DNA of 64,000 nt, taken from positions 351,936 to 415,935 of the forward strand of contig NZ_BSFD01000011.1 in the NCBI RefSeq assembly GCF_027922165.1, written 5' to 3'. The stretch comes from Brevundimonas intermedia. GTDB taxonomy: Bacteria; Pseudomonadota; Alphaproteobacteria; Caulobacterales; Caulobacteraceae. The number at the start of each line of letters is the position of its first letter. Positions within the stretch are counted from its first letter, which is position 1. The notes under the pieces are model-generated. The model made no database searches and was not told where the DNA came from. It saw nothing but the letters and a program-made list of their open reading frames with translations. This document shows positions 46,044 to 55,728 of this stretch, in pieces. The position numbers and the translations under genes were made by a program.

Positions 46044-46907
46044 TCAGACAGCGTCTCGACGCGCTTGATCAAGATAGAGCGCACGCAGCTTCAGCGTAAT
46101 CGGCCCCGGTTTGCCGTCGCCGATCCTGGTTCCGTCAATAGAGATCGCCGGCGTAACGAAGGCGCCGGCGGCGGTGAAAAAGGCTTCACGCGCCCGCTTG
46201 GCCTCTTCGACGCTGAACGGACGCTCGTCCAGTTCGACCCCATGTTCCTTGATCAACTCCATCAGGGTGGTGCGGGTGCAGCCCTTCAGGATATTGGCCT
46301 GGGTGTCGCGGGTCCGCAGCTTGCCGTGCTCATCGACGATCCAGGCATTGGTCGACGAGCCCTCGGTGACAAGGCCCATGTCGTCCACGAACCAGGCCTC
46401 GTAGGCCCCGGCCTCGCGGGCCGCCTGTTTGGCCATAATGTTCGGCAACAGCCCGACAGTTTTGATGTCGCATCGCCCCCAACGGATGTCGGGCTGGGTT
46501 AGGACGGCGACGCCTTTCTGCGCCTGTGCGTCTCCGCGCGCGGGTGAAATCGACTTGGCGGTGACGATGACGCTGGGCGGCGTGCCGGGTGTGGGAAACG
46601 GGTGATCGCGGCGCGCCGTGCCGCGCGTGACCTGCAGATAGACAATGCCGTTCTTCACCCGATTGCGGCGGACGGTCTCGCGCAGCACCCGCGTCAGAGA
46701 CGCCACAGACATGGGAATATCGATGCGCAGTTCGTTCAGGCTGCGATGCAGACGGGTCATATGGCCGTCGAAGTCCGCCAGCCGACCGTCGAACACGGAC
46801 CAGACTTCATAGACCCCGTCGGCGAACTGAAAGCCCCGATCCTCAATATGGACCACGGCCTCGCCATGCGGGCTGTAGGTTCCGTTGACGTAGGCGACGC
46901 GAGACAT
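46044..46907 (-). CDS. dat: D-amino-acid transaminase (class IV)
   Basis: The 287-residue fold-type IV PLP enzyme has VAYVNGTYSPHGEAVVHIED and RGFQFADGVYEVWSVFDG at the start, YLQVTRGTARRDHPFP, and the PLP-lysine block RCDIKTVGLLPNIMAKQAAR. GLVTEGSSTNAWIVDEHG follows. These are typical of D-alanine/D-amino-acid transaminase and not of branched-chain IlvE. It interconverts D-amino acids and 2-oxo acids, feeding D-Ala or D-Glu for peptidoglycan. It overlaps the ntrX stop as TGATG, so it is translated with the ntr genes. Confidence 0.9.
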   Translation of the reverse strand: MSRVAYVNGTYSPHGEAVVHIEDRGFQFADGVYEVWSVFDGRLADFDGHMTRLHRSLNELRIDIPMSVASLTRVLRETVRRNRVKNGIVYLQVTRGTARRDHPFPTPGTPPSVIVTAKSISPARGDAQAQKGVAVLTQPDIRWGRCDIKTVGLLPNIMAKQAAREAGAYEAWFVDDMGLVTEGSSTNAWIVDEHGKLRTRDTQANILKGCTRTTLMELIKEHGVELDERPFSVEEAKRAREAFFTAAGAFVTPAISIDGTRIGDGKPGPITLKLRALYLDQARRDAV

Positions 46908-48313
46908 CAGGCCGGCTCTTCCTCTTCACCGCCGCGGGCGGGCGACACGCCCAGCGACTTCAGCTTACGGTGCAGGGCCGATCGCTCCATGCCGATGAAG
47001 GCGGCGGTCCGCGAGATATTGCCGCCGAACCGCATGATCTGGGCGGCCAGATAGTCCCGCTCGAACACTTCACGCGCCTCGCGCAGCGGCAGGGCGATGG
47101 TGCGTTCAGCGCCCATCGTCGAAGCGCTACTGTTCGAGGTCGCCACCTCCTGCGGCAGCATGTCGGCAGTGATCGGCTCGTTGGGATCGCCCGTCGCCAG
47201 GATCAGCAGCCGCTCGATATTGTTGCGCAGTTGACGGATATTGCCCGGCCAAGGATGAACCTGCAGCACCGCCACCGCATCGTCGCCCACGATGCGACGC
47301 GGCAGGCCCTGCGACGCGCTGATGGTCTCCACAAAATACTCGACCAGTTCGGCGATATCCTCGCGCCGTTCCGACAGGGCCGGCACACGAATCGGCACAA
47401 CATTCAGCCGGTGGAACAGATCCTCGCGGAACCGCCCCTCGGCGATCTCGGCCTTGAGGTCACGAGACGTCGAGGTGACCACCCGCACATCGACCTGCAC
47501 GTCCTGCTCGCCGCCGACGCGCCGGAAACGCTGGTCCACCAGAACGCGCAGGATTCGGCTCTGGCTCTCGCGCGGCATGTCGCTGATCTCGTCCAGATAC
47601 AGGGTGCCGTTATGGGCCCGTTCGAACACGCCGATCTTGCGCGGGCGACCGTCCTGTCCCTCTTCCCCGAACAGTTCGACATCCAGCCGCTCCGGCGTCA
47701 TCCCGGCCGCCGAAATCGCCACAAACTCGGCCCGGGCGCGCGGGCTGGCCTCGTGGATCTGGCGCGCCACCAGTTCCTTGCCAGATCCGGCCGGGCCGGC
47801 GATCAGGACGCGGCTGTTGGCCTGGGCCACCTTGGCGATGGTGCCGCGCAGCGCCTGGGCCGCTTGCGACCTTCCGATCAGGCCGGACGGCGTCATCGTC
47901 TGGGCCCGCAGCCGGCGGTTTTCGCGCTTCAGCGTCGCCGCCTCGATCGCCCGCTCGACCACGACCACCAGCCGGTCCGACTTGAACGGCTTCTCGATGA
48001 AATCATAGGCGCCGCGCTTCAGCGCCGTCACCGCCGTCTCGATATTGCCGTGCCCCGAGATCATCACCACCGGCAGGTCAGGATCGATCTCCTTGACCAC
48101 CTCCAGCAGTTCCAGCCCATCCAGTCCGCCGCCCTGCATCCAGATGTCCAGGATCGCCAGCGACGGCCTCCTCGCGCGGATCGCAGCCAGGGCCTCGTCG
48201 GAGTTGGCGGCCACGCGCACGGCGTGCCCCTCGTCTTCGAGCAGGCCCGAAACCAGATCGCGGATGTCCGCCTCGTCGTCGACGACCAGAATGTCGGAAC
48301 CGGTAGGTCGCAT
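46907..48313 (-). CDS. ntrX: Response regulator NtrX, without the sigma-54 contact motif
   Basis: NtrX is the partner regulator of NtrY in nitrogen and redox control. The 468-residue protein has a receiver domain (VVDDEADIRDLV, phospho-Asp near 56), an AAA+ domain with Walker A GPAGSGKE (about 173-180) and sensor GTLYLDEISDMP (about 236-247), and a Fis-type HTH (ISRTAAFIGMERSALHRKLK). The L1 loop where sigma-54 activators carry GAFTGA reads ELFGEEGQDGRPRKIGVFER. It is therefore unlikely to activate sigma-54 polymerase in the usual way. GAGGCAAG precedes the ATG. It overlaps dat downstream. Confidence 0.95.
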   Translation of the reverse strand: MRPTGSDILVVDDEADIRDLVSGLLEDEGHAVRVAANSDEALAAIRARRPSLAILDIWMQGGGLDGLELLEVVKEIDPDLPVVMISGHGNIETAVTALKRGAYDFIEKPFKSDRLVVVVERAIEAATLKRENRRLRAQTMTPSGLIGRSQAAQALRGTIAKVAQANSRVLIAGPAGSGKELVARQIHEASPRARAEFVAISAAGMTPERLDVELFGEEGQDGRPRKIGVFERAHNGTLYLDEISDMPRESQSRILRVLVDQRFRRVGGEQDVQVDVRVVTSTSRDLKAEIAEGRFREDLFHRLNVVPIRVPALSERREDIAELVEYFVETISASQGLPRRIVGDDAVAVLQVHPWPGNIRQLRNNIERLLILATGDPNEPITADMLPQEVATSNSSASTMGAERTIALPLREAREVFERDYLAAQIMRFGGNISRTAAFIGMERSALHRKLKSLGVSPARGGEEEEPA

Positions 48314-48323
48314 CTTGCCTCGC

Positions 48324-50597
48324 TTATTCGGCCACGACGGTCTGGAGCTTGCGCTCCGTCGCGTCGCCGGTCTTGCCGTGGGGTTTCAGGGGGAAGATCA
48401 GGCACACGCGCGCGCCGCGCAGAGTCTCGGCGTCGGCCAGCTTCAGCTCGCCGCCGTGGTCCTCGCAGATGCGTTTGACGATGGCCAGGCCCAGGCCCGT
48501 GCCCTTCTCGCGCGTGGTGACATAGGGTTCGGTCAGACGATCGCGATCCTTGGCCGGCAGGCCGATCCCGTCGTCCTCGACCATGAAGGTCGCCAGGCCG
48601 TTCTCCACGATCAGCGAGGCGATGATCCCCGCCTCGTCTGACGCGGCGGCGTCGCCATCCGCCAACCGTCGGGCGGCGACGGACTCGCCGGCGTTCTTCA
48701 GGATGTTGATCAGGGCCTGCCCCACCATCCGGGCGTCGCATCGCAGCGTCGCCTTGGGCAGGGGCTCGGGCATATCCACCACGATATCGGCGGCGGCGAC
48801 CCTCTGGGCGAACACGGCCTCGCGCAACATCTCCGCCGGATTGGCCGCGCCGAAGCGCGGCGCCGGCATACGGGCGAAGGACGAGAACTCGTCCACCATC
48901 CGGCCGATGTCGCCGACTTGGCGGATAATGGTGTCCGTACAGCGGTCGAAGATTTCGACGTCGTCCACCTTGTCCCGGTATTTCCGCTTCAGCCGCTCGG
49001 CCGACAGTTGGATCGGCGTCAACGGGTTCTTGATCTCATGGGCGATCCGCCGGGCTACATCGCGCCAGGCGGCGTTGCGCTGGGCCGTCACCAACCGGGT
49101 GATGTCGTCAAAGGTCAGGACCATCTCGCCGCCCTGACCGCCCTCGATCCTGACCCGCAGCCGGAAGGTCTCGCCGCCCCGGCTGATGTCGATGTCTTCT
49201 TCGATATGAGCCTCGACCCGTCCTACCAGATCACTGAGCTCCGGAGAAAGCGCGGCCAAGGCGTGGCCCAGCACCGCTTCCTCTTCGATGTGCAGCAGTT
49301 GCAGCGCGCTGTCGTTGATTGCGGACACCCGGCCCCGGCGATCCAAACCGATGACGCCGGCGCTGACGCCGGACAAGACGGTCTCGATGAAGCGGCTTCG
49401 ATCCTGCGCCTCGTCGCTGGCGGCTTTCAAGGCCGTCTGCTGGGCCTGCAGGTCGCCCGTCATCCGGTTGAAGGCGTCAGACAGGGTCGCAATTTCGGCG
49501 GGGGCGCCGTCGCTGTCCACCCGGGCGCTGAAGTCGCCGCCCGCCACCTGGTCCGCCGCCTTCACCAAACGGCCGATCGGCGCCGAAATACTGCTGGCCG
49601 CCGACATGCCCAGCCAGACTGCCCCGACCAGAACCAGCAGGGCTGTTTCCAGATAGCTGAGGATAAAGGCCGACTGAATGCGCGACCGGCTTTCCTCCGC
49701 CTGCCGATAGGCGACGATTGAATCTTCCGCATTCCTGAGGGTGGCAATGAGTCCTGGCTGCAGAGGTCGGACGACGTAAAGATAGGCATCGCCATAATCC
49801 GGAAGTGGATAGATGACCCGAACTGCGTCGGGGTTTTCCGTGACCACGCTTGGGGCTGTTTCCCCTTCCCTGGCGACCTCCAGATCGGCGCGCGAAGGCG
49901 TCAAAAAGGGCGGCGCCCCCTCGCTCTCGGCCTGGGCTAGAATATTGCCTTGGGCGTCGATGATATAGAGGGCCGGATAGCCGAAGAAGTCGGCGACCTG
50001 CGACAGCGCCTCAGAAAACCAGATGCGGTTGTCAAAGCCGGATCGAATCTCGGGTGCGCCAAGCTCGTTGGCCATGGCCTCCAGATCCGAGTTCACTGTC
50101 TGACTGACGTCGCTGATATAGGCGCGACCTATGCTGGCCCCGTTGCCGACCGCCGACTGCACGTTACGGCTAAACCACTGGTCGACGCCGCGCGTCACCA
50201 GCACGCCGAACGCTAGAGCAATGACCACCGAGGGGATCAGGGCGACCGCCGAGAAGAGGGTGACAAACCGCAGGTGCAGCCGGGCACCGGCCTCACCGCT
50301 GCTGCGCGCCAACACCAGAACCCTGCGGCCCACGATGACGGCCAGACCGAGGATCAGCACCAGATTGGCTAGAAGGACATACAGCACCACCTGATTGGCG
50401 ACACCCCTTGTACCGTCAGGGGCAGCGTCCGGCGCCACCGCCACCAGCCAGACGGCCGCAGCTGTGATCACGACGGCGATGAAATAGGCGAACCCGAACC
50501 CGGCCCGCGACTTTTCGATATCGAACCGCCCCCAGAATGACTCATCGTCCGACACCCGGTCGGTTCGAGAGGTCACGGCTGAGGGCGTATCCGTCAT
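48324..50597 (-). CDS. ntrY: Sensor histidine kinase NtrY
   Basis: The 757-residue membrane kinase starts with four hydrophobic helices (about 30-130 and 310-335) enclosing a periplasmic sensor region. A HAMP domain follows (LVKAADQVAGGDFSARVDSD), then a PAS domain (VLSGVSAGVIGLDRRGRVSA) and a HisKA domain with the phospho-His in RRIAHEIKNPLTPIQLSAER. The ATPase domain carries ILKNAGE, VEDDGIGLP and GTGLGLAIVKRICEDHGGE. It phosphorylates NtrX in response to oxygen or redox state and nitrogen status in related bacteria. Its ATG overlaps the dusB stop by four bases. No ntrB or ntrC lies between dusB and ntrY, unlike the common order. Confidence 0.95.
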   Translation of the reverse strand: MTDTPSAVTSRTDRVSDDESFWGRFDIEKSRAGFGFAYFIAVVITAAAVWLVAVAPDAAPDGTRGVANQVVLYVLLANLVLILGLAVIVGRRVLVLARSSGEAGARLHLRFVTLFSAVALIPSVVIALAFGVLVTRGVDQWFSRNVQSAVGNGASIGRAYISDVSQTVNSDLEAMANELGAPEIRSGFDNRIWFSEALSQVADFFGYPALYIIDAQGNILAQAESEGAPPFLTPSRADLEVAREGETAPSVVTENPDAVRVIYPLPDYGDAYLYVVRPLQPGLIATLRNAEDSIVAYRQAEESRSRIQSAFILSYLETALLVLVGAVWLGMSAASSISAPIGRLVKAADQVAGGDFSARVDSDGAPAEIATLSDAFNRMTGDLQAQQTALKAASDEAQDRSRFIETVLSGVSAGVIGLDRRGRVSAINDSALQLLHIEEEAVLGHALAALSPELSDLVGRVEAHIEEDIDISRGGETFRLRVRIEGGQGGEMVLTFDDITRLVTAQRNAAWRDVARRIAHEIKNPLTPIQLSAERLKRKYRDKVDDVEIFDRCTDTIIRQVGDIGRMVDEFSSFARMPAPRFGAANPAEMLREAVFAQRVAAADIVVDMPEPLPKATLRCDARMVGQALINILKNAGESVAARRLADGDAAASDEAGIIASLIVENGLATFMVEDDGIGLPAKDRDRLTEPYVTTREKGTGLGLAIVKRICEDHGGELKLADAETLRGARVCLIFPLKPHGKTGDATERKLQTVVAE

Positions 50598-51649
50598 GCC
50601 ACAGCAGTGTCGATCAACTGTGGCGCATTTTCAACAACAGACTTGCCTCGATCCGGCAAATTCCGCCGCCAAAGCTCCGCCATGGCCGCCTCGACCGCCT
50701 CAGGATCATCCAGCCGGCAAATTCTTGCCTTGGCCTCGCGCCGGTGTTGCGGATCAGCCGGCCAGGGCGCCTGTTCAATGTACCAGCCCAGGTGCTTGCG
50801 GAACATCTTCAGCCCCAGCGGAAGCCCGTAGAACCCCGCCGAGGCTCGCAGGTGTTCGACGACGATGGCCAGCCGCGCCTCCGGCCCCGGCTCATCCAGG
50901 GATACGCCATCGATCAGCGCCCGCTCCAGATGCGCCGCCAGCCAGGGCCGTCCATAGACCCCGCGGCCCAGCATCAGACCATCCGCTCCGGACCGCGCCA
51001 GGGCCTCGCGCGCATCATCCGCCGTCAGTATGTCGCCGTTGACGATCACGGGAATCCCGACCGCCGCCTTGACGTCCGCCACCGCGTCCCAATCCGCACG
51101 CCCGGTATAGAACTGCTGGCGGGTGCGGCCGTGAACCGTCACCGCCTTGACCCCAATCTGCTCGGCCCGCTTCGCCAGTTCGGCGGCGTTTCGACTGTCG
51201 TCGTCCCAGCCCAGCCGCATCTTGACCGTCACCGGCCGACCGGTCGCCTGCACCGCCGCCTCCATGATCCGGCAGGCCAGGTCCGGCGTGCGCATCAGGG
51301 CCGAGCCGGCGGCGGAGCCCGTGACCTCCTTGGCCGGACAGCCGAAGTTCAGGTCGACGATGTCCGCGCCCGCCTTCTCGGCCATGCGCGCGCCCTCGGC
51401 CATCTGGCCCGGATCGCGCCCGACCAGCTGGATCACCGTCAGCGGCAGACCAGCGCCGACGGCGGCGCGCCGCACCACGTCGGGCCGTTCGCGCGCCAGC
51501 TCCTTGGCCGCCACCATCTCTGTCGCCACATAGGCGGCGCCCAGTTTAGACGCGAGCACGCGGAACGGCAGGTCGGTGACGCCGGTCATGGGCGCCATCA
51601 GCACCTGCCCCGGCACCGTCACGTCGCCGATCTGTAAGGTCTTGGCCAT
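50594..51649 (-). CDS. dusB: tRNA-dihydrouridine synthase DusB (NifR3)
   Basis: DusB reduces uridine to dihydrouridine in tRNA using FMN and NADPH. The 351-residue TIM-barrel protein shows VLMAPMTGVTDLPFRVLASK, the catalytic Cys in VDLNFGCPAKEVTGSAAGSA, VTVKMRLGWDDDSRNAAELA, VTVHGRTRQQFYTGRADWD and DGLMLGRGVYGRPWL. The start at 51649 (MAKTLQIGDV) fits the family; the frame is open to 51685. dusB classically precedes the ntr operon (hence nifR3), and it does so here. It is divergent from ispDF with about 90 bases between. Confidence 0.95.
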   Translation of the reverse strand: MAKTLQIGDVTVPGQVLMAPMTGVTDLPFRVLASKLGAAYVATEMVAAKELARERPDVVRRAAVGAGLPLTVIQLVGRDPGQMAEGARMAEKAGADIVDLNFGCPAKEVTGSAAGSALMRTPDLACRIMEAAVQATGRPVTVKMRLGWDDDSRNAAELAKRAEQIGVKAVTVHGRTRQQFYTGRADWDAVADVKAAVGIPVIVNGDILTADDAREALARSGADGLMLGRGVYGRPWLAAHLERALIDGVSLDEPGPEARLAIVVEHLRASAGFYGLPLGLKMFRKHLGWYIEQAPWPADPQHRREAKARICRLDDPEAVEAAMAELWRRNLPDRGKSVVENAPQLIDTAVA

Positions 51650-51743
51650 CTCCGCCTTTCGCAGCATCCGAGGCCGCCTCGTCAAGCACCACAGCGGCGG
51701 TTTGATGGTTTCGCCCGCCGACGGCGCGCTTTAGAAGGCCGTC

Positions 51744-52898
51744 ATGACTTTCTCGGGCATCATCGTCGCGGCCGGATCGGGCTCGCGCGCCGGCGGCGAC
51801 AAACAGTGGCGCACCCTGGGCGGCAAGCCCGTTCTCCGCTGGTCGGCCGAAGCCCTGCTGAACGCGGGCGCCGACGAACTGATCATCGTGGTCGCCCCCG
51901 GCGCCGAGCCACGCGTGGCCGAGGCCCTGGCCGGACTGTCGCACTGGCGCACGGTCGTGGGCGGCGACGTCCGCGCCCAGTCCGTTCGCGCCGGCCTGGC
52001 CGCCTTGACCGGCCACGCCGACCAGCCCGTCCTCATCCACGACGCCGCACGCCCCCTGCTGGACCGCGCCGTCATCGACCGCCTGATCGCCGCCCTGTCT
52101 GACGCCGACGGCGCCCTGCCCGCCCTGCCGGTCGCGGACAGCCTGCGTCGCGGCGTCGACGGTCGGATGGCGGGCGTGGTCGAGCGCGAAGGCCTTTGGC
52201 GCGCCCAGACGCCCCAGGCTTTCCGCCGCAAGACCATCGAGGCCGCCTACGCCGCCTGGACCGGTCCCGACGCCCCGACGGACGAAGCCGTGGTGGTCGA
52301 ACACCACGGCGGGCGCGTCGCCCTTGTCGCGGGCGATCCACGTCTGATGAAACTGACCTATCCCGAGGATTTCGCCATGGCCGAGGCCCTGTTGTCGCAA
52401 GCGACCCGCTATCAGACCCGCATCGGCTCCGGCTACGACGTCCACCGCTGGGGCCCCGGCGGTTCGGTCTGGCTGTGCGGGATCGAGGTGCCGCACGACC
52501 AGACCCTGATCGGCCATTCCGACGCCGACGCCGGCCTCCACGCCCTGACCGACGCCCTTCTGGGCGCGATCGCCCAGGGCGACATCGGCGACCACTTCCC
52601 CCCGACCGATCCAAAATGGAAGGGCGCTTCCTCCGACCTCTTCCTGCTTCACGCCGCCGAGCTTGTGACCGCCCGCGGCGGTCGCATCGTCAATGTTGAC
52701 GTCACCCTGATCTGCGAACGCCCCAAGATGAAGCCGCACCGCCAGGCCATGCGCGAACGGATCGCCGGCCTGCTGTCGCTTCCGCTCGACGCCGTCAGCG
52801 TCAAGGCCACCACGACCGAGGGTCTGGGCTTCACGGGCCGGGGCGAAGGCCTCGCCGCACAAGCCGTGGCCACGGTCGAAATCCCAGTCCCGGCCTAG
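51744..52898 (+). CDS. ispDF: Bifunctional IspD/IspF enzyme of the MEP isoprenoid pathway
   Basis: The 384-residue fusion performs two non-consecutive steps of isoprenoid precursor synthesis. The IspD half (about 1-225) has the CTP loop [39 protein letters not shown] and [12 protein letters not shown]. The IspF half (about 230-384) has [15 protein letters not shown] with the metal Asp/His, [36 protein letters not shown] and [16 protein letters not shown]. The fusion is typical of alphaproteobacteria. It starts on the plus strand opposite dusB and ends four bases from the convergent spermidine-synthase-like gene. Confidence 0.96.
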   Translation: MTFSGIIVAAGSGSRAGGDKQWRTLGGKPVLRWSAEALLNAGADELIIVVAPGAEPRVAEALAGLSHWRTVVGGDVRAQSVRAGLAALTGHADQPVLIHDAARPLLDRAVIDRLIAALSDADGALPALPVADSLRRGVDGRMAGVVEREGLWRAQTPQAFRRKTIEAAYAAWTGPDAPTDEAVVVEHHGGRVALVAGDPRLMKLTYPEDFAMAEALLSQATRYQTRIGSGYDVHRWGPGGSVWLCGIEVPHDQTLIGHSDADAGLHALTDALLGAIAQGDIGDHFPPTDPKWKGASSDLFLLHAAELVTARGGRIVNVDVTLICERPKMKPHRQAMRERIAGLLSLPLDAVSVKATTTEGLGFTGRGEGLAAQAVATVEIPVPA

Positions 52899-52901
52899 GC
52901 C

Positions 52902-55196
52902 CTACCGCGCTGAATACTGGATCTGGCGGACCAGCGACCCGAACAGATTGACATAGTCGTCGGTCCACGGCCGCACCTCCGTCGCCTCCAGCTTGCGCCA
53001 GCGCGGGTCCGCCCGATAGGGCGCCAGGGCCGCCTCCGACTTGCCGATGACCAGGGCCTCAGTGGACGACTCCGACATCTGCACCGCCTCGGGCCGTTCC
53101 CTATAGATCTGGTGCAGGGCCGGCGCATTCAGGGCGGCGGCGGCCGCCTCGGCCGGCAGGGTGATCTCCAGGTTCCGGTTCGACAGGTGCAGCACCACCA
53201 CCCCGTCGGGCTTCAGCAGCCGCAGATAGCCGGCGATGGCCTCGACCGTCAGCAGATGGGTCGGCACCGCGTCGGAGGAAAAGGCGTCGATGATCAGCAG
53301 GTCATAGCTGCCCGGCGCCTCCTGCTCCATGGTCAGACGGGCGTCGCCCAGCACCGTCCGCACCGGTCCCTGGGCGCAGCCGTTGATGAAGCTGAACCAG
53401 CGCGGATCGCGCGACAGCCGGTCCACCATCGGATCGATCTCGAAGAAGCTCATCCGGTCCTGGGATCGCTTGTAGGCGGCCATGGCCCCCGCTCCCTGCC
53501 CCACCACCCCGATCACCGCGCCGTCGGGGTGGCGTTCATGAGCGATCATGCCCGCCTGCCCGATGGGCGTGGTCGTGGCGTAATAGAGGGTCGGCAGGCA
53601 GCGATACCGTTCCGACTGCGCCTGGGCGCCGTGCAGGGTGGTGCCGTGCATCAGCACATGAACCGGCCCGTCCAGTCCTTCGATAGTGGTGCTCGCCACC
53701 CGCATGACGCCGAAGAAGCTCCGTTCCGTCAGCGTCCAGTCATAGCCGCGCGCGACATGATAGCCGGACCAGACCATGGCCCCGATGACTACGCTGAACA
53801 TGGCCGCCCGGTCCCGCAGCAGAAAGGCGAACAGGGCCGCAATGCCCAGCACCGCCTGGGCGATCCTCACCAGCTCCGCATCCGGCACGGCGGCGCGGAT
53901 ATCGGGCGCATACCGCACCAAGGCCAGGCCCAACGGGCCGGACAGGGCGATCAGCACGCCGATGACGCAGGCGATGATCTCCCAGGTCCGCACCTCGCGT
54001 CCAGACCACGGCCGCAGCAAGCCCACAGCGACCAGAACCAGCGGATATTCCCACACCATGTTGAACACCACCGGCGCGATCAGGGCGTTAAACACCCCGC
54101 CCAGAACCCCGCCCAGCGACAGCAGCAGATAAAACTCGGTCAGCCGTCCCGGCGCCGGCCGCCGCTCGGCCATCAGCTGGTGGCACATCAGGGCGCTGAA
54201 GAAGAAGGCCGTCAGATTGACCCCGAAGACGAACAGCCACTCCGTCGTCCTGAACGCCGCCAGGGCCGCACAGGCCGCCAACACCCCCGCCTGGATTGCC
54301 AGGGTCAGGTAGATCGGAATGACCGGCCGAGCCTGGAAGGCGATGACGAAGGTCAGCAGATACAGGGCCAGCGGGATGACCCACAGGAAGGGCGCCGAGG
54401 CCACGTCCGTCGACAGATGCGCCGTCACCCCCAGCATCAGGCTGGACGGCGCCGCCGCCAGCAGAACCAGCAACCCCTTCTCGCGCCAGGCGATGCGAGG
54501 CCCGGCCTCCAGCCGCGCGGGCTCCGTTGCGACCACGTCGCGCCGCCGCCAGGCGAAGACGCCCAGACCCGCGACCATGACCACGAAGAGCCCATACCCC
54601 AGGCTCCACCCCCACCTCTGCCCCGACAAGCTGACCAGGGGCTCGATCAGAGCCGGATAGGCCAGCAAGGCCAGGAAACTTCCCAGGTTCGAGGCGGCGT
54701 ACAGGACATAGGGATCGCGGCCCCCGGCCTCGCGGTTCGCAGCCGTGACTCGCGCATACCAGGCCTGCAACAGGGGCGCGGTCGCCGACAGGACGGCGAA
54801 GGGCGCGCCCAGCGACAGGGCCAGGGTGGCCAGCAACCAAAGGGTCGGCGCCGAGGGATCCGGATCGCCCAAAGCCCCACTGATCCGCAACGGCAGGAAC
54901 AGGGCCGCGATCAACAGCAGGCCCAGGTGAACCGCCACCTGACCCCGCATCGATCCGATCCGCTGCAACAGGTGGGCATAGAGATATCCGGCCAGAAGCG
55001 CTGTCTGGAAAAACACCATGGCCGCGTTCCAGACGGACGGCGATCCGCCGAGCGTAGGCAGGATCAGCTTGGTCGCCATTGGCTGGACCACGAAGACCAG
55101 ACAGGCCGAGGTGAAGACGGCCACGGCGAACAGCATCGCCGTCACCCTGGACGCGTCGTCCCGCTTCAGGACTTCCACTGTGGTCGCCTCGGTCAT
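52902..55196 (-). CDS. Spermidine-synthase-like domain fused to a polytopic membrane domain
   Basis: The 764-residue protein has about 12-14 hydrophobic segments in the first ~500 residues (VFTSACLVFVVQPMATKLIL, VWNAAMVFFQTALLAGYLYA, VTAHLSTDVASAPFLWVIPL). The C-terminal domain (about 530-764) resembles spermidine synthase: IGVVGQGAGAMAAYKRSQD, MSFFEIDPMVDRLSRDP, YDLLIIDAFSSDAVPTHLLT. The aminopropyltransferase fold appears intact. The substrate of such fused proteins is not known to me. It reads away from the cinA gene with about 40 bases between starts and ends beside ispDF. Confidence 0.88.
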   Translation of the reverse strand: MTEATTVEVLKRDDASRVTAMLFAVAVFTSACLVFVVQPMATKLILPTLGGSPSVWNAAMVFFQTALLAGYLYAHLLQRIGSMRGQVAVHLGLLLIAALFLPLRISGALGDPDPSAPTLWLLATLALSLGAPFAVLSATAPLLQAWYARVTAANREAGGRDPYVLYAASNLGSFLALLAYPALIEPLVSLSGQRWGWSLGYGLFVVMVAGLGVFAWRRRDVVATEPARLEAGPRIAWREKGLLVLLAAAPSSLMLGVTAHLSTDVASAPFLWVIPLALYLLTFVIAFQARPVIPIYLTLAIQAGVLAACAALAAFRTTEWLFVFGVNLTAFFFSALMCHQLMAERRPAPGRLTEFYLLLSLGGVLGGVFNALIAPVVFNMVWEYPLVLVAVGLLRPWSGREVRTWEIIACVIGVLIALSGPLGLALVRYAPDIRAAVPDAELVRIAQAVLGIAALFAFLLRDRAAMFSVVIGAMVWSGYHVARGYDWTLTERSFFGVMRVASTTIEGLDGPVHVLMHGTTLHGAQAQSERYRCLPTLYYATTTPIGQAGMIAHERHPDGAVIGVVGQGAGAMAAYKRSQDRMSFFEIDPMVDRLSRDPRWFSFINGCAQGPVRTVLGDARLTMEQEAPGSYDLLIIDAFSSDAVPTHLLTVEAIAGYLRLLKPDGVVVLHLSNRNLEITLPAEAAAAALNAPALHQIYRERPEAVQMSESSTEALVIGKSEAALAPYRADPRWRKLEATEVRPWTDDYVNLFGSLVRQIQYSAR

Positions 55197-55236
55197 GGCT
55201 CTGGTTAGAGCGGGACTCGCGGACTATGAAAAGCGC

Positions 55237-55728
55237 ATGTTCCCTCAAGACATACAGCGCTTGGCGCAACAGATCGTCGCAACCTCAACCACGCGCGGCC
55301 TGATGCTGGCGACGGCTGAAAGCTGCACCGGCGGCCTGGTCGCCGCCGCCCTGACCGCCGTCCCCGGCTCGTCCGCCGCGCTGGACAGCGGTTTCGTTAC
55401 CTACAGCAATGACGCCAAACAGCAGATGCTGGATGTGCCCGAGGCGACGCTGATCGCCCATGGCGCCGTATCCGAGGCGACCGCCCGCGCCATGGCCCAG
55501 GGCGCCGTCGCCCATTCGCGCGCCGCCGTCGGCGTCGCCGTCACCGGCATCGCCGGCCCCGGCGGCGGATCGCCGGAAAAGCCGGTCGGTCTGGTCCATT
55601 TCGCCGCCCAGGGCCCAGGCGGCCTGATCCATCGCCAGGAAAACTTCGGCGACATCGGCCGCGACGCGATCCGCACGGCCGCCGTCCGCGTGTCCCTGGA
55701 GATGCTGGCGGACCGGCTCGCGTCGTGA
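55237..55728 (+). CDS. pncC: CinA C-terminal-domain protein, nicotinamide-nucleotide amidase
   Basis: The 163-residue protein is the amidase (PncC) domain of CinA standing alone: LMLATAESCTGGLVAAALTA, SSAALDSGFVTYSNDAKQQM, AVGVAVTGIAGPGGGSPEKP and VGLVHFAAQGPGG. It hydrolyses nicotinamide mononucleotide to the acid form in NAD salvage. The N-terminal CinA molybdopterin-like domain is absent, as in E. coli YgaD. The start at 55237 gives the family's usual N-terminus; an upstream ATG at 55195 remains possible. Its stop overlaps the tusA-like start as GTGA. Confidence 0.93.
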   Translation: MFPQDIQRLAQQIVATSTTRGLMLATAESCTGGLVAAALTAVPGSSAALDSGFVTYSNDAKQQMLDVPEATLIAHGAVSEATARAMAQGAVAHSRAAVGVAVTGIAGPGGGSPEKPVGLVHFAAQGPGGLIHRQENFGDIGRDAIRTAAVRVSLEMLADRLAS

